Notes: a model not told the origin generated them from the letters alone. DNA of 64,000 bases from Raphanus sativus (GCF_000801105.2 NC_079514.1:18206293-18270292), one strand, 5' to 3'; shown: positions 1-11,495, counted from the stretch's first letter. Translations and numbers: made by a program.

Positions 1-393
1 TTAACATACAACTTTTGGAAATCCAACAAAGATGCACAAAAGCTCGATAATAGGTTCTATAGATATATAGTAGAAATATAAGTTGTGGGAAAAAAAATCT
101 AAGGAGGAATCTAACATCTGACGAAAACAAACAAAGGTGAGGAAGAGGTAAAGTCTCACAATCGAGATCGCGAAATTAGGGTCTGCAACTCCGTAAGAAA
201 GAAGATGATTGATAGATGTAACGGGCATTCGACAAAAAAAAAGAAATGGGCTTAACGAACGCAGCCCACTTGCATAAAGCTCAATCTGACGTGGCGATAT
301 ACCTCCAATGCTATTGGCTGATTTAATTAAATGAGATGGACATTCTAAAGGAGCTTCATATTCTCCTTTTAGTATTGTTATTATTATTATAGA
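1..393 (-). mobile_element. 5' end of a Helitron running off the left edge
   Basis: Read on the minus strand, a TC start at 393-392 follows an A (394) and leads into TCTATAATAATAATAACAAT and then ACTAAAAGGAGAATATGAAG. The ACTAAAAGGAGAATA block and the leader after it recur on the minus strand at 42.58 kb. A TC start after an A is the Helitron pattern; the 3' end would lie left of the window. A 75-residue minus-strand open frame at 1-228 lies inside this leader, resembles no family I know, and is not called as a gene. Confidence 0.5.
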
Positions 394-559
394 TGATTCA
401 CTTCGTTCTCATATCTCAAAGAACGCTCTAGCTTCCTCTCTTAGCTGCATGAACCCCATGACAATTATTTTCAGCACGTGGTCTTATATGCACTATCTTA
501 AATCGTGTATATTACTTTGAGTCTATAATCAATCTTTGTACCTCTGCGTTAATGACTCA

Positions 560-800
560 GGGCATCTCCAATCCAATTCTATTTTTTACTCTAAAATTGA
601 GTAAAAGTGAATATGTAGTAACAAATGTTCTAACCCAACTCCATTTTGAAGTTTACTCCATTTATGGAGTAATCTATTTTTGTTTGTTCATGGCTCTATT
701 AAAGAGTGGATAATGGAGTAGAGTTAAAACACTTTTACTTCATATATTTACTTTTACTCCCTTTTGAAGGAAAAAATGGAATTTTATATTGGAGATGCTC
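560..800. mobile_element. Harbinger-like MITE, 241 bp, TSD TCA
   Basis: Terminal inverted repeats GGGCATCTCC / GGAGATGCTC bound an AT-rich, non-coding interior with subterminal ACTCTA-type motifs. A direct repeat TCA lies at 557-559 and 801-803. A 3-bp duplication fits PIF/Harbinger (Tourist-like) elements. It is one of five related elements in this window. Confidence 0.75.
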
Positions 801-1429
801 TCATAACAAATCAAGTGGATTAACACACATATTCTAGCCGGATATTCCTTAAATAAGTTCCACATTTCTCTGAAAAAAACTGCTAACGTATCTAGTAGAA
901 TATATCAAACATTTACACTTTATACGAATTTTTTATTGATTTCGAGATTCATTGTTAACCCGGTAACATATTTGGTACCATTAACATTTAATATATTTTT
1001 ACATGTAATTTTGAATTAACTTTTAGCTTCATTGTTATATGGCTAACATATTTAATAATATATAAAAATTATTTATCCGGCATATTTATTAATTTATAAC
1101 AATTTATTTTTTGGTTTAGTCTTTTAAATTCAGTATCGACGGATAATATAATATAATGTTGTATAATAACTAATTTATCCGCCATATCTAATGTGAAACA
1201 TTTTGAGAGATTGTAACATTGTAACAGTTACTTTTTATGTATTTAAAATTAACCATTGAAATTTATTATTACACGGCTAGCATATTTAGTAACATGTAAT
1301 AATTTATTATTACACAGCTAGCATATTTAATAACATGTAATCATTTATTTATCCAGTATATCAACTAACTTATACCAGTTTATTTTCAGTTTAGATTTGT
1401 AAATTCATTGGTAGACGTCTAATATATAT

Positions 1430-1474
<45 letters not shown>

Positions 1475-2823
1475 GTATACCAATTAATATATCCATGATA
1501 TCTTATGTAAAATATATCTGGAATTAGTTCTAATTTTTAGTTCGATTTCAAGGACATGTTTATCAATATTACGTAAATACCAGCTGTGTATCATAGTAGT
1601 CCGGCGGAAAGCTAACTTGTTAAATCATTATTTAGGAGGGTTATTGGAATCAGAATTTGGAAGGAGTTTAGTGATTTTAAAAGTTGACAGATTTTTAGAA
1701 GTTAAGTAGAGTTAATAAATTTCTATCAAATACTTTGTATTGATTTCAACAGATTTTATTAATTATCATGGATTTGCATAATATATTTTTTCAAAATATT
1801 TCTAGTTATAAGGCAATATATACAATTCTCTAGAACTTTTCCAAAAATAAAATCTCGAAAAAACCATATATATGTAAACATCAATTGATACAATGATACA
1901 CATTTCTCATTTTCCTTATGTTTGGTGAGTTCCTATTCTTATTGGTTTTCTTGTGATAATAATCAGTCTTATTTTCTTTGACTTTTGTGATTTTCTCGAA
2001 ACACTATTCTAGTTATCGTATGAGTTATATTTCTTCACCATTATTAAATCAAACAGTTGTTTTGTCAAATATAAAACTATAAAAAATATAATGAATTACA
2101 GATCATGTGAGTTTGGTTGCTTCACCATTATTGAGTTTGGTGTAGTGTGTTTACGTAGATAAATATTCAATATGTGTATGTTTTTCTTACTTCACAGATT
2201 TCAAAAATCTTATGAGTATAGGTGATATTTTCAAAGTCTAGTCTCATGAGTAAAAATATAAGGAATCCATCTTCCAATAACAATAAAATTTAATGCAATA
2301 GTAAAATCCATAATAACTAAACTTTATGAATAACAAAGGATTTGAGTGGAATTTAGAAGTCATCAAACCAATAACAATGGATTTTAGTAAGACTTTTAAA
2401 ATTAATAAACTAATAATAGTGGATTCTCAAAATTTTAAAACTCCTTTAGAATTCTTAAACCAATAACCCCTCTTAGAGTGTTTGAATTTCTACAGAAACT
2501 ATTTTGTATTTTTTGAAAATAATTTTTAATGAATGGAAAATAATAAATAACTTGTCTTCTTCTCTTAGCTGCCATGAAAAACTTCTGCAACTTCCATCAT
2601 TGCTTTCATCATAGATTTCTTACATCCACTAAAAGTTGTTTTTTCTTAACGTTCTTTCACTAAATATGTATATCTTACATGTAATATTTGATTCCAAACA
2701 ATTTAAATTTGAAAAACGGATTGTTTTAGTAATCTCCACCGGAGTTTAAATCTCAGCCAGAAAAGAAAATACCAAAAAATCTTCACTTTTTTACTTGTTA
2801 TGTTCCTTACTCTCTCTATTAGC
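801..2823. other. AT-rich intergenic DNA, no gene seen
   Basis: No frame here looks coding. The stretch holds a (TA)n microsatellite at about 1421-1472. Near 1255-1335 the phrase TTTATTATTACACGGCTAGC recurs with small changes, a sign of short local duplication. Confidence 0.6.
1421..1472. repeat. (TA)n microsatellite
   Basis: About 50 bp of almost uninterrupted TA dinucleotides, with one phase slip near 1441. Confidence 0.9.
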
Positions 2824-2879
2824 AAACCACACGTAAAATGAAAAAAAAAAAAAAAAAAAAAAAAACCACACGTAAAATG
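2824..2879 (+). repeat. Poly(A) tract flanked by a 17-bp direct repeat
   Basis: AAACCACACGTAAAATG occurs at 2824-2840 and again at 2863-2879, with only about 22 A residues between. This looks like a target-site duplication around a bare poly(A) tail, as expected if a LINE or SINE reverse-transcribed little more than its tail. Replication slippage is an alternative but would not readily create a 17-bp direct repeat around a homopolymer. Confidence 0.55.
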
Positions 2880-3303
2880 GAAAAGGAATATATCCTAGTT
2901 TAATCATTACCATCCCCTCCAATTATCTTTAGTTGCTCAAAAAGCCTCATAATCTTAGCGTAAGCTACAAAAGGACCATTTAGTAATTTCATCTATTCTA
3001 CTTGCAATACAAAACCCACATATTTATGTCTTGGGTATTCTCCTAATTAGTAATTTCTTTTAGGATTTTGGTACAATTCACTCTTTTTTTAACAAGGTAA
3101 AAAAAGTATCTTTAAAATACACTTCACTTTTTAAATAAAGGATTTAAAGATGTATAATCTTAAAAAGAAGTAGTCTATTCTTAAACTTCTGATAATAGTG
3201 ATGTCAATTTTCCCATGACCTACCGTAAACATTACCAAGCTGTTCTATACGAATTTTCATTGAGCCGTTTCTTGATTATGATACTTTTCAATTCCGTTTC
3301 AGG

Positions 3304-3503
3304 CGACTATTATGTTAGCCACCGTGAATGTTAACCGGGTTCCAACCAGATTAACCCTAACACCTAACCAGTCATCTCTCTTTGGTGACAAGTACTGGGT
3401 GTATATGGCAGTATCAGATGCATCTGAGTCTTCTCTGTTAGTGGCTTTTGATGCTGAGATGAACAAGCTGACCAATGTTCCTGCTTCAGGAGTGTCAAAA
3501 GCC
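3304..3503 (+). pseudogene. RPA70-like OB-fold gene fragment 1
   Basis: An exon-like piece preceded by CAG and followed by a GTAAC donor-like site encodes a block ending VAFDAEMNKLTNVPASG. It resembles the OB-fold segment of the large replication-protein-A-like proteins that are very numerous in Brassicaceae, where a phrase like VAFDNEMVKLTNVRASEA is typical. It has no neighbouring exons in the right order: the piece that should precede it lies downstream at 4.8 kb. It is therefore a rearranged relic. Function, if any, would be single-stranded DNA binding; here it is almost certainly dead. Confidence 0.5.
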
Positions 3504-3633
3504 ATGGTAACATCCATCAATTGGCTTCTGTTATTAATTTGTGTGTAGCTTAATAAACTTGAAGGACTCTTTGATTATTTGTGATTGACTAATAGGGCGT
3601 TGGAAAATGGAGTATGCACATTTCTCTCCAACA

Positions 3634-3673
3634 ATGCCTCAGAGATATAGTGGATGCCTCAGAGATATAGTGG
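3634..3673 (+). repeat. Tandem 20-bp duplication
   Basis: The unit ATGCCTCAGAGATATAGTGG occurs twice without spacing (3634-3653, 3654-3673). It looks like a recent local slippage or repair duplication. Confidence 0.85.
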
Positions 3674-4789
3674 GGATGGCCTTAACATTCCAGCAGAAGC
3701 TTTGAAGATTTAATTTCTTATAAAAGATTCAGTCATTCACCATATCCCACATTCTTGATAGCAACCAGCGTTCCCCTTTCCTGATTTTGCAGAGCAGGTG
3801 ATCTCTCTGTTTATATACCTTTAATCACTCCACGCAATATTGTCTTATGTATACCCTTACTCCTGTACAGGGAGGTGATGACAACACCGGCAGTGATATT
3901 CCAGGAGCTGGAGCTGTATATAGAGATACTTCTGAAGGTCTTTAAAGAGGTGCTCATGTCAACAACGGTGGATCCATTACTCATGTAATCATTGTAGGCA
4001 ACCCAGTAACATCCACTGAATCTACCGGAAATCCTGTTCGCAATGGTTAAGCTTCAGATTATTTGAGCCTAATGGAATGTTGCGGACTTTCACAGCTGTT
4101 TTTGTTGTACTTGAGCTGTTTGGTTCAGTATAAAGAGGCTCCTTCAAAGATTCTATGTTTGCTTCCACTTTTCAAATGTACTAAACGGATAACTGGTAAC
4201 AGAGTCAAATATATTGTTACACCTACTAGCTGATACATTATAATGTCTTTTAATAGTTCTATGAATTGTTAGTGATCCTCCAAAAGACAAAGACCGTGTT
4301 ATGGTAACCATAAAAATAGATAGGTATCTATTACTTTATTATATAGGTTTCTACACCTTTATAATTGACAACACCACTTTCTTAGACAAACTCATTGAGG
4401 TTTTGGTCCACATTTTTTTCTTTGTAGTGACGCGTCTCTCACCTTGAGTGTGTTCCACTATCAAGTTGTGTGGTTTCACAAAACTTGAAAGCTTTAGGGT
4501 GGATCCACGAATTTTGTTGCAACAAACTATAATCCCGAGATTGTGGGAGGTATTTCACACTGTTGTGAACCCCGATTATGTTTTCGTAAAATGATGTCCA
4601 CCATAATGCTTTGGCAAAGACTGACACCCCATCTCCAGGACGATTTTTCTGAATGCCACATCAGAGACTCACTATGACAAGGAGACTGATGCAGGAGAGA
4701 GTATTTTTACAAGCAAGCATTTAAAAATTACTGCTTGATTACATCTACAAACGTACTGCTACATGACTTATCTCACACACTCTTACGGG

Positions 4790-5225
4790 ACACTCAGTAC
4801 TACTACAGTTACTTCACAAATGATATTGGGACCACATCAGCAGATTCTTTGTTGAGGGGCTTTGCAAAGGTTGAGCCTATGAAAATAGCGGAGCTTAACC
4901 AGTTTATCATCACTGCTCAGCCTCAAGTACAGTTTCAAACTATAATATGTTTGTTTCCGGCAATTTTCTTAACTCTGTTTCTGATTGCAATAATTTATAC
5001 CTGCAGTCCATTAAATTTATTTGCACTGGAAGGTGACCGTATCAAGCCAGAAAAAGGATGGTGCTACATCTCTTTCTCAAAGTGTTCAGAGAAGCTTCCG
5101 AGAGGTTTATCATTGTTCACGTGCTTGGCATGCAATAATACTAACATTGTTGGTGATCTCTAGGTGTCGTGTGGAGATGACTGTTTCCGATGAAACTGAC
5201 GAACCTGTTTTTGCTGGACACCTGC
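4790..5225 (+). pseudogene. RPA70-like OB-fold gene fragment 2, frameshifted
   Basis: The frame around 4800-4930 reads TTSADSLLRGFAKVEPMKI and then AELNQFIITAQPQ, followed by an intron-like gap to a CAG at about 5007. The next piece encodes EKGWCYISFSKCSEKLPRG and a CLACNN zinc-ribbon half site, then a stop. A shifted frame continues with RVEMTVSDETDEPVFAG. In intact plant RPA70-like proteins these blocks are contiguous: linker, then a four-cysteine zinc ribbon inside the C-terminal OB fold. The frameshift and separated pieces make it a pseudogene. With the fragment at 3.3 kb it shows that the original order has been shuffled. Confidence 0.6.
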
Positions 5226-5890
5226 TGGTATGTGCCATCTTAACACATAACATCATCAATTAGTTAAGGAGGATATTTGAGATTAAAAAATGTCTATTGG
5301 TTAAGGAGGATATCAACGAGGGGCCTGGACCCTGGAGATCACATGCTTGGGATCAGTTTCTCTCTCAGCAAATTTCTTTATCAAACCTCATTTTTCCTAT
5401 CTCTCTAGCTTCTTCCTACACATCTATTTTTTTTTTGTTATTTAGCAGATAACAAGCAAGATTGCGAGTACCTAGCTTGCTCACTTTCCATAACAAACCT
5501 TATGGTCGTCAAAACTAAAAACTGACCACCAAAACACCCATCATCAACCATTGTATGATCTTGGCACCAACCTGGAGGACACAATATTTTCAAGTAATAT
5601 AAGCCATAGTCACAAAAAGACTGACACACTAATTCCATTAAGTCAAACACATGAATAAACCTTAAGATTTAAACTTCCCCACGTCATAAAATCAAACCCA
5701 CACGTACTAATATCTGACAATCAATGGATATGCCAAATTATCAATTCTTTAAAATATTTTGACTAGAATATATTTCCTAATCTCTAAATTTAATGCATAC
5801 AAGGTTATAAGGCATGTATGTTCAAACCCCCCTTTATAAAACCTATTCGTCTAAGCCCACACCATTACGGCCTCTCTTTTCAAATTCAAA
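5226..5890. other. Intergenic DNA, nothing recognised
   Basis: No convincing coding frame. A small duplication, roughly GTTAAGGAGGATAT, occurs near 5262 and 5300. Confidence 0.5.
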
Positions 5891-5956
5891 TTGAAAATGA
5901 TGCGGGAGCCTCATGAGATATCCCACAGAGAGTTTCTACCAAAATATATACAGGTC
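5891..5956 (+). pseudogene. Left half of an exon-like ORF split by the copia element
   Basis: An open frame starting near 5891 (MKMMREPHEIS...) runs into the copia insertion. It resumes in phase after the element at 10858 and continues to about 10961, ending at a plausible GTATAC donor. The joined frame is about 55 codons with a soluble, charged composition. I do not recognise the family. It lies next to the RPA-like relics and could be part of the same dead gene, but that is inference. Confidence 0.35.
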
Positions 5957-6130
5957 TATCAGTGTATGAGCTACGAAGAAGATGATCTAATCGTAACTGA
6001 CATTCTGTTATTCACGTTAGCTGAAAACATAGTACAAAGTGTCACTTATGTAGTGACTTACTTACCGGTTTACACATACGTAACCGGTTTACTTCATAAC
6101 CATAATAAACCGACATTTCATATATTAATA
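5957..6130 (-). repeat. Copia 3' LTR (174 bp)
   Basis: About 97% identical to the copy at 10679-10852. On the plus strand it begins TATCAG and ends TTAATA. The boundary is fixed by the AGGTC target duplication on its left and the polypurine tract on its right. Confidence 0.9.
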
Positions 6131-6137
6131 TTCCCCC

Positions 6138-9100
6138 TCAAGATGGCACATATATGGACTTTAAAGCCATCTTGCCAACTAAGGAATAAAACTGTGGAGA
6201 AAACAGAGCTTTAGTGAAGATGTCAGTGACTTGGTTATTGGTGCGAACATGGAGGAGTTTGATGAAGCCAAGAAAAACTCGTTCACGAACTTGATGGCAG
6301 TCTAGTTCGATGTGTTTGGTTCTCTCGTGAAAGACGGGGTTTGTGGCAATATGAATTGCAGCAGTAGAGTCACAAAAGAAAGCCACCGGACCATGTTGTG
6401 GAGCTTGTAGATCAGTCAACAGATTACGTAACCAGATGACTTCTCGAGATCCATACTCCATTGCACGGTATTCTGATTCAGCAGAAGAATGGGAGAACGG
6501 TTTGTTGCTTCTTAGACTTCCAGGAGATCAAAGCTTTGCCCAAGAACATACAATAACCTGAAGTGGAACGTCTAGAGTCCAAACAAGACGCCCAATCAGC
6601 ATCAGTAAACGCCTGAAGGACTAGATCAGAGTCGACAGAGTATAATAGACCGTATCCAATTGTTCATTTCAAGTAGTGTAGAACTTTAAGAGCTACTTGA
6701 AGATGTGAATTCTTAGGAGCTGATGTATATTGACATAACTTGTTGACCGCAAATGTGATGTCAGGTCTCGTTATGGTCAAGTACATCAAACGTCCTACTA
6801 GTCTTCTATAGGAAGCAGGATCATCAAAAAGCGGTTCTGCAGAATCAGAACAGAGTTTAGCATTAAGATCCATCGGTATCTGAGACGGTTTGCAGGCTAG
6901 GAAACCAGAATCTTCCAATAGTCCAAGAGTGTATTTTCTCTGACAAACTGAAATGCCTTTACTTGATCTTGCAATTTCAAGTCCAAGAAAATATTTGAGG
7001 GGACCAAGGTCTCTGAGCTTAAACGCTTTACTCAAGTCTTCTTTCAGCTGGTCAACATCATTGTCGTTGTTGCTAGCAATGACTATATCGTCAACATAAA
7101 CCAACACGACAGTGTAGATTCCTGAGGATCTATCATTGCGAATGAAGAGAGTATGATCAGAGTTAGATTGTTGAAAACCCAGCTGCAAAAGAACTGCTCT
7201 GAACTTCAGAAACCACTGTCTTGAGGCTTGTTTAAGGCCATATAGAGATTTCTGAAGTCTGCAAACAGCGTTTGGAGGTAAATGTTCCCCCTCTTTTGGT
7301 GTATATCCTGGAGGTAAGGTCATATATATTTCCTCTTCCAGGTCACCATTCAAGAAAGCATTGGAGATGTCCAACTGATGAAGGCTCCAACGTGTCGTAG
7401 CAGAGACAGAGAGAAGCGTCTTTACTGTTGTCATCTTGGCTACAGGAGAGAAGGTTTCAGCAAAATCAATTCCTTCCTCTTGAGTGTAGCCTTTAGCCAC
7501 AAGACGGGCTTTGTATCTCTCCAAGGTTCCATCCGCATTGAACTTGAGTTTGTAAACCCATTTACAGCCAATGGCATGTTTCCCTGGTGGAAGAGAACAG
7601 ATCGTCCATGTATCATTTCTTTCCAGCGCAATGAGCTCTTCATTCATAGCTTTTAGCCATTCATCAAAGCGTTTGGCTTGAGCGAAGCTCGTTGGTTCTG
7701 GATAAGCAGCAACAGCACATATGTAGTTCTTATATTCATCAGATAGACTCTCAAGAGACATGTAGCTAGACATTGGATACGGAATTTCAGTATCACATTC
7801 TGCTACATTGCAGTAATAGTCCTTGAGATGTGCAGGAAGCTTTGACACTCTTTTAGCTTCAGCTTTTGACATTTTTGGAATAGAAAGATCTTCTGTTAAT
7901 GAATCATTCAACACAGCAGTTGATTCATTTTCTGTAACAGAGGATTTTCTCGAGTCTTGAGCTGGAGAGAAGATATCTTCATAGATCTCTGCTTTTTCTT
8001 TAGCATAAGGGAAGATCTGTTCATGGAAGACCACGTTGTGAGATATATGCACACTGTTGGAATCAATGTCCAGAAGCTTATAACCCTTATAGCCTGCAGG
8101 ATAACCGAGGAAAACACACGGTTTGGATCTTGGTTGAAACTTGTTTCTGTTCTTCGAAGATGTTGAACAATAAGCAAGGCAACCAAAGACTTTTAAATCT
8201 TCATAGTTAACTTTCTTTGAGTTAAGTACTTCATACGGAGATTTCTATTTTAGAACAGGAGTAGGTAACCTGTTAATCAAGAAAACCGCAGACAAAACTC
8301 AATTACCCCAGAAGTGTAATGGCAGATGATACTGAAACATGAGTGCACGAGCAACATTCAGTATGTGCTGGTGTTTTCTCTCGACTACTGAGTTCTGCTT
8401 AGGTGTTTCAGGGCAAGAATGAAAAGAAACTATCCCTTTCTTCTTGTAGAAAGTTTCGAACTTCAGCTCAGGTGCGTTATCAGACCTCACTGCTTTTACC
8501 TTTGTGTTATACTGTGTTTCAATCATCTGAATGAACTCTGGAAACACTGTTAACACTTCATCTTTAGTCTTCATCAGATAAATCCAAGTAACACGAGTGT
8601 GATCATCCACAATAGTGAGGAAATACTTGTAGCCTTCTGTAGTAGGTACTGAGAAAGGCCCCCATGTATCTATATGTAGGAGATCAAAGGCGTGTGCACT
8701 CATGTTGTTTTGAGAGAGAAAAGGTAGTCGTTTTTGTTTTGCAAGAGGACATATGGCGCAGTGAAAAGGTTCTTTATTCATACTTTTGAGACCCAATACA
8801 TCAATAATGGAATTTGTTTTAGACATAGAGGGATGACTTAAACGGTTATGCCATAAACCAACATCAACTATAACACTCGAGCAAGAAGCAAACTGCTGTT
8901 GAAGAGGTGTAGAGCCTGCTATATTCACTGCATCCAGAACGTATAGGTTTGAGATTTGATCACCCTTCCCAATCATCAACCCCTTGGTATGATCCTGTAT
9001 CATACAGGCATCTGGATCAAAAACAACTCTGTAACCCAATTCTTTTGTAAGTTGGCTTACACTCAGGAGATTCAGTCTAAAATCTGGCAAATATAATACG

Positions 9101-9342
9101 TTTTTGAGTATGAGTGAATCACTCAAACCTATATTGCCTATTCCTGCAATTTTGATGCCAAGTCCAGTAGGTAGTGTGACAGATGTATCAAGATAATCAG
9201 TCATCTCAACAAATAAATCTCTGCTGTGAGCGACATGATGAGTTGCTCCACTGTCAACAATCCAAGACTCAGAGCAGAGAGCATTACTCGTAGCTCTAAG
9301 CATGCCTACAAAGCATACCAGGAAGAGCAGTGATGGTTCCAC
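6138..9342 (-). pseudogene. Copia pol: protease, integrase, reverse transcriptase, RNase H (broken)
   Basis: Read leftwards from 9342. The aspartic protease site WIVDSGATHH comes first. The integrase follows, with an HCAICPLAK zinc-binding half and D-D-E residues in LHIDTWGPF, VRSDNAPEL and SVVERKHQ. The reverse transcriptase (about 7.6-6.7 kb) has WVYKLKFNADG, LDISNAFLNG and catalytic YVDDIVIAS. RNase H begins with TDADWASC near 6.6 kb. Three in-frame nonsense codons (8299, 8245, 6661) and one frameshift near 6490 interrupt it. The domains are otherwise well preserved, which fits a fairly recent insertion that has since decayed. Confidence 0.9.
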
Positions 9343-9373
9343 CCGAAGTTGAAGCCATACAGTTTACTTGAGC

Positions 9374-10507
9374 TTATTGAGCAGCTATCTGAGAGGTATA
9401 GTAAGCAATCATTCCCTCGATCTGATCCTTTGTGAGACTGTTAATAACACTAGATACTGGTTCTGAAACCGACATCTGTGCTACTACAGGCTTTGACGAA
9501 CCCATTTGTTTAGCATTATACGGATGTTTATCAGGTTGTTGTCTCGGTTTGTGCTTGAAACTTGCAGGATATCCATGAATTTTATAGCAAGTGTCAACTG
9601 TATGACCATTGTATCCGCAATGTGCGCAAACTGGCCTGCTCTGCTTAGTAGTAGGAATAGACTGAACAGCATTAATGAGAGGCACTTGAGCAGGAGCTGC
9701 AACCTGAAAAGCAATCGCATTTTGAATAGGCACAAAGTTTCTTTGATTGTGATCTTGATCCAAGAGGTTAAAGATCTCAGATAACTCTGGAATGTTCTTC
9801 TTCACGATGATTTGGCTTCTGATGATAGCATATGACTCATTAAGACCGGCTAGAAACTTGATAACTTTAGATTGATCAGCCTTCGTCTCAGTCGCTTTGC
9901 AGCAATCACAGTTCCTGCAAGTAGTCACACAGTTTGCACCATCCAATTCATCCCATAGAGTTTTCAAGGTTGTATAGTAGGTAGCTAAGTCCATCGAGCC
10001 TTGTTGCAATGACCAAATCTGCTGTGATAGCTGATATGATCTCAGAAGATTCGTTATATGAAAACGAGTTAACAAATCCTTCCAGATCTCTGCAGCATCA
10101 TTGAATCTGAGTATACTCTTGTAGATCTGCTTAGAAACCACGTTAAGGATCCAAGATTTCACCATCGAATTACACCTAGACCAGATTCGGTAATTAGGAT
10201 GTGATTCTGCAGGTCGCTCAAGAGTTCCATCAACAAAAGCAAGTTTGTTCTTAGCATCCAACGCAATATTCATAGCAATGCTCCAGTTATCATAGTTTGA
10301 TCCATCAAGAGTTTCAGAAATGATCGATAGACCTGGGTTATCACTATTTGTGAGATGAAATGGTGAGTGAATACTATCAGGCGATAGTTCTGGTACGATC
10401 GGAGCTTCAGGCGACGACGGAGCTGAGGATTCCGGAATAGGAGCTCGGCGAGCTGATGACGACGACGTCTGCCTTCCACCACGACGTAACGATCTGCGAA
10501 TCACCAT
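9374..10507 (-). pseudogene. Copia gag with CCHC zinc knuckle
   Basis: This is a 377-residue uninterrupted frame. The N-terminal half carries the copia gag core (LDGSNYDNWSIAM, then WSLQQGSMDLATYYTTLKTL). Near the C-terminus lies a C-X2-C-X4-H-X4-C nucleic-acid-binding knuckle (CAHCGYNGHTVDTC). The protein would coat element RNA in virus-like particles. In intact relatives gag is fused in frame to pol; here a TAA at 9374-9376 ends it and a frameshift lies just beyond. The 65 residues at the N-terminus are rich in Arg, Ser and Pro. Confidence 0.85.
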
Positions 10508-10667
10508 TGATTTAGATCGAAATCACGATAAAACGAATCTTGGTGGAATAACCAATTTGTGATTCGATCACGAAGAAACAGAGGAAGCGATCGAGAGAGT
10601 CATCGATCGTTTCGAGGTCAAGGAAATGAAGAAAAGAAAAGGATCGCTTGAGGTTTCAGCCTCAAAA

Positions 10668-10678
10668 CTCTGATACCA
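10668..10678 (-). other. Copia primer-binding site (initiator-Met tRNA)
   Basis: The minus strand reads TGGTATCAGAG directly next to the 5' LTR. This is the usual match to the 3' end of plant initiator methionine tRNA. Because it touches the LTR with no gap, it independently supports the LTR ending in TGATA. Confidence 0.85.
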
Positions 10679-10852
10679 TATCAGTGTATGAGCTACGAAG
10701 AAGATGATCTAATCGTAACTGATATTCTGTTATTCACGTTAGCTGAAAACAGAGTACAAAGTGTCACTTATATAGTGACTTACTTACCGGTTTACACATA
10801 CGTAACCGGTTTACATCATAACCATAATAAACCGACATTTCATATACTAATA
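10679..10852 (-). repeat. Copia 5' LTR (174 bp)
   Basis: Pairs with 5957-6130. The five mismatches are scattered substitutions. The right boundary is set by the AGGTC duplication at 10853-10857. Confidence 0.9.
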
Positions 10853-10857
10853 AGGTC

Positions 10858-10961
10858 AACATAATCACTGAGCTTGCAAAGTTTTCCAGAGAAGATGTTC
10901 GTAACTTAATGGCATCGAGAATTCTCGATGAGGCAGCAGAAAACCCACAGCCCACAGGTAT
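10858..10961 (+). pseudogene. Right half of the ORF split by the copia element
   Basis: Continues in frame from 5956 after one copy of the AGGTC duplication is ignored. Residues include ITELAKFSREDVRNLMASRI and end at a possible splice donor CAG/GTATAC. No family is recognised. Confidence 0.35.
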
Positions 10962-11459
10962 ACAAGCATCTTAACCTCCAGCCATTTATAGTCTTTCCAT
11001 TGACACAAGTCCACGTTTCCACGATCTTATTTATAATATATATCATCTTCATCAACCTGTTAAATGATTTATATGACATCAAATTCATCGAAGCATCAAA
11101 ACCTCCACCAATCAACTCCTTACGTAAAACATTTCAAAGATATAAAGCTCCATCCTAACCAAACAAATAACTTTCAAATGCAAAATCTAACACAGCCAAA
11201 AACAGCCAACAAAATTCTAATATTTTACATGACAATGACAAGTTAGGATGAAGATCAAACCGGAGAGCAGTTGGATCATTTTTATAAAACAGAAGACCGT
11301 GAATGTTACCTCATTTAAGCTCAAACAGAAAATCTTAGTCAAAAAATATCAAAATGATCTCAGAATTATATTTTTTTTACTGTCATTTTAATTTTAGAAT
11401 ATTTTAAAATGCTTTATAAAATTAAAATATATTTTTATATAAAATCATTTTTATTGTGT

Positions 11460-11495
11460 ATTCAACACCCGCCCGTACGGCGGACCAACCCTAAT
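11460..11495 (+). mobile_element. Helitron-like 3' end (hairpin plus CTAAT)
   Basis: CCGCCCGTACGGCGG can form a short GC-rich hairpin, followed about 10 bases later by CTAAT and a T. A matching sequence on the other strand at 38.29 kb ends the Helitron there. The canonical ending is CTRR; this one is altered. I did not find its 5' end. Confidence 0.35.

Larger units (their letters stand above)
5957..10852 (-). mobile_element. Ty1/copia retrotransposon, full-length structure, coding region broken
   Basis: The element is 4896 bp with two 174-bp LTRs (5957-6130 and 10679-10852) differing at 5 positions. It is flanked by the 5-bp duplication AGGTC (5952-5956, 10853-10857). On the minus strand the primer-binding site TGGTATCAGAG (10668-10678), matching initiator-Met tRNA, abuts the 5' LTR, and a GAGGGGGAA polypurine tract abuts the 3' LTR. 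Order is gag, protease, integrase, reverse transcriptase, RNase H, which defines copia. Breaks: TAA after gag, a frameshift near 9.3 kb, TGA at 8299-8301, TAG at 8245-8247, TGA at 6661-6663, and a 1-base insertion near 6490. It cannot move by itself. LTR ends are TA..TA rather than TG..CA. Confidence 0.93.

Noticed and set aside
1..228. 75-codon frame as a partial host gene
   Set aside because: It lies within the Helitron 5' leader and shows no domain.
5963..6120. 158-bp LTR with TG..CA ends for the first copia element
   Set aside because: TG..CA can be drawn, but then no target duplication matches and the primer-binding site is six bases away. The 174-bp version explains all signals.
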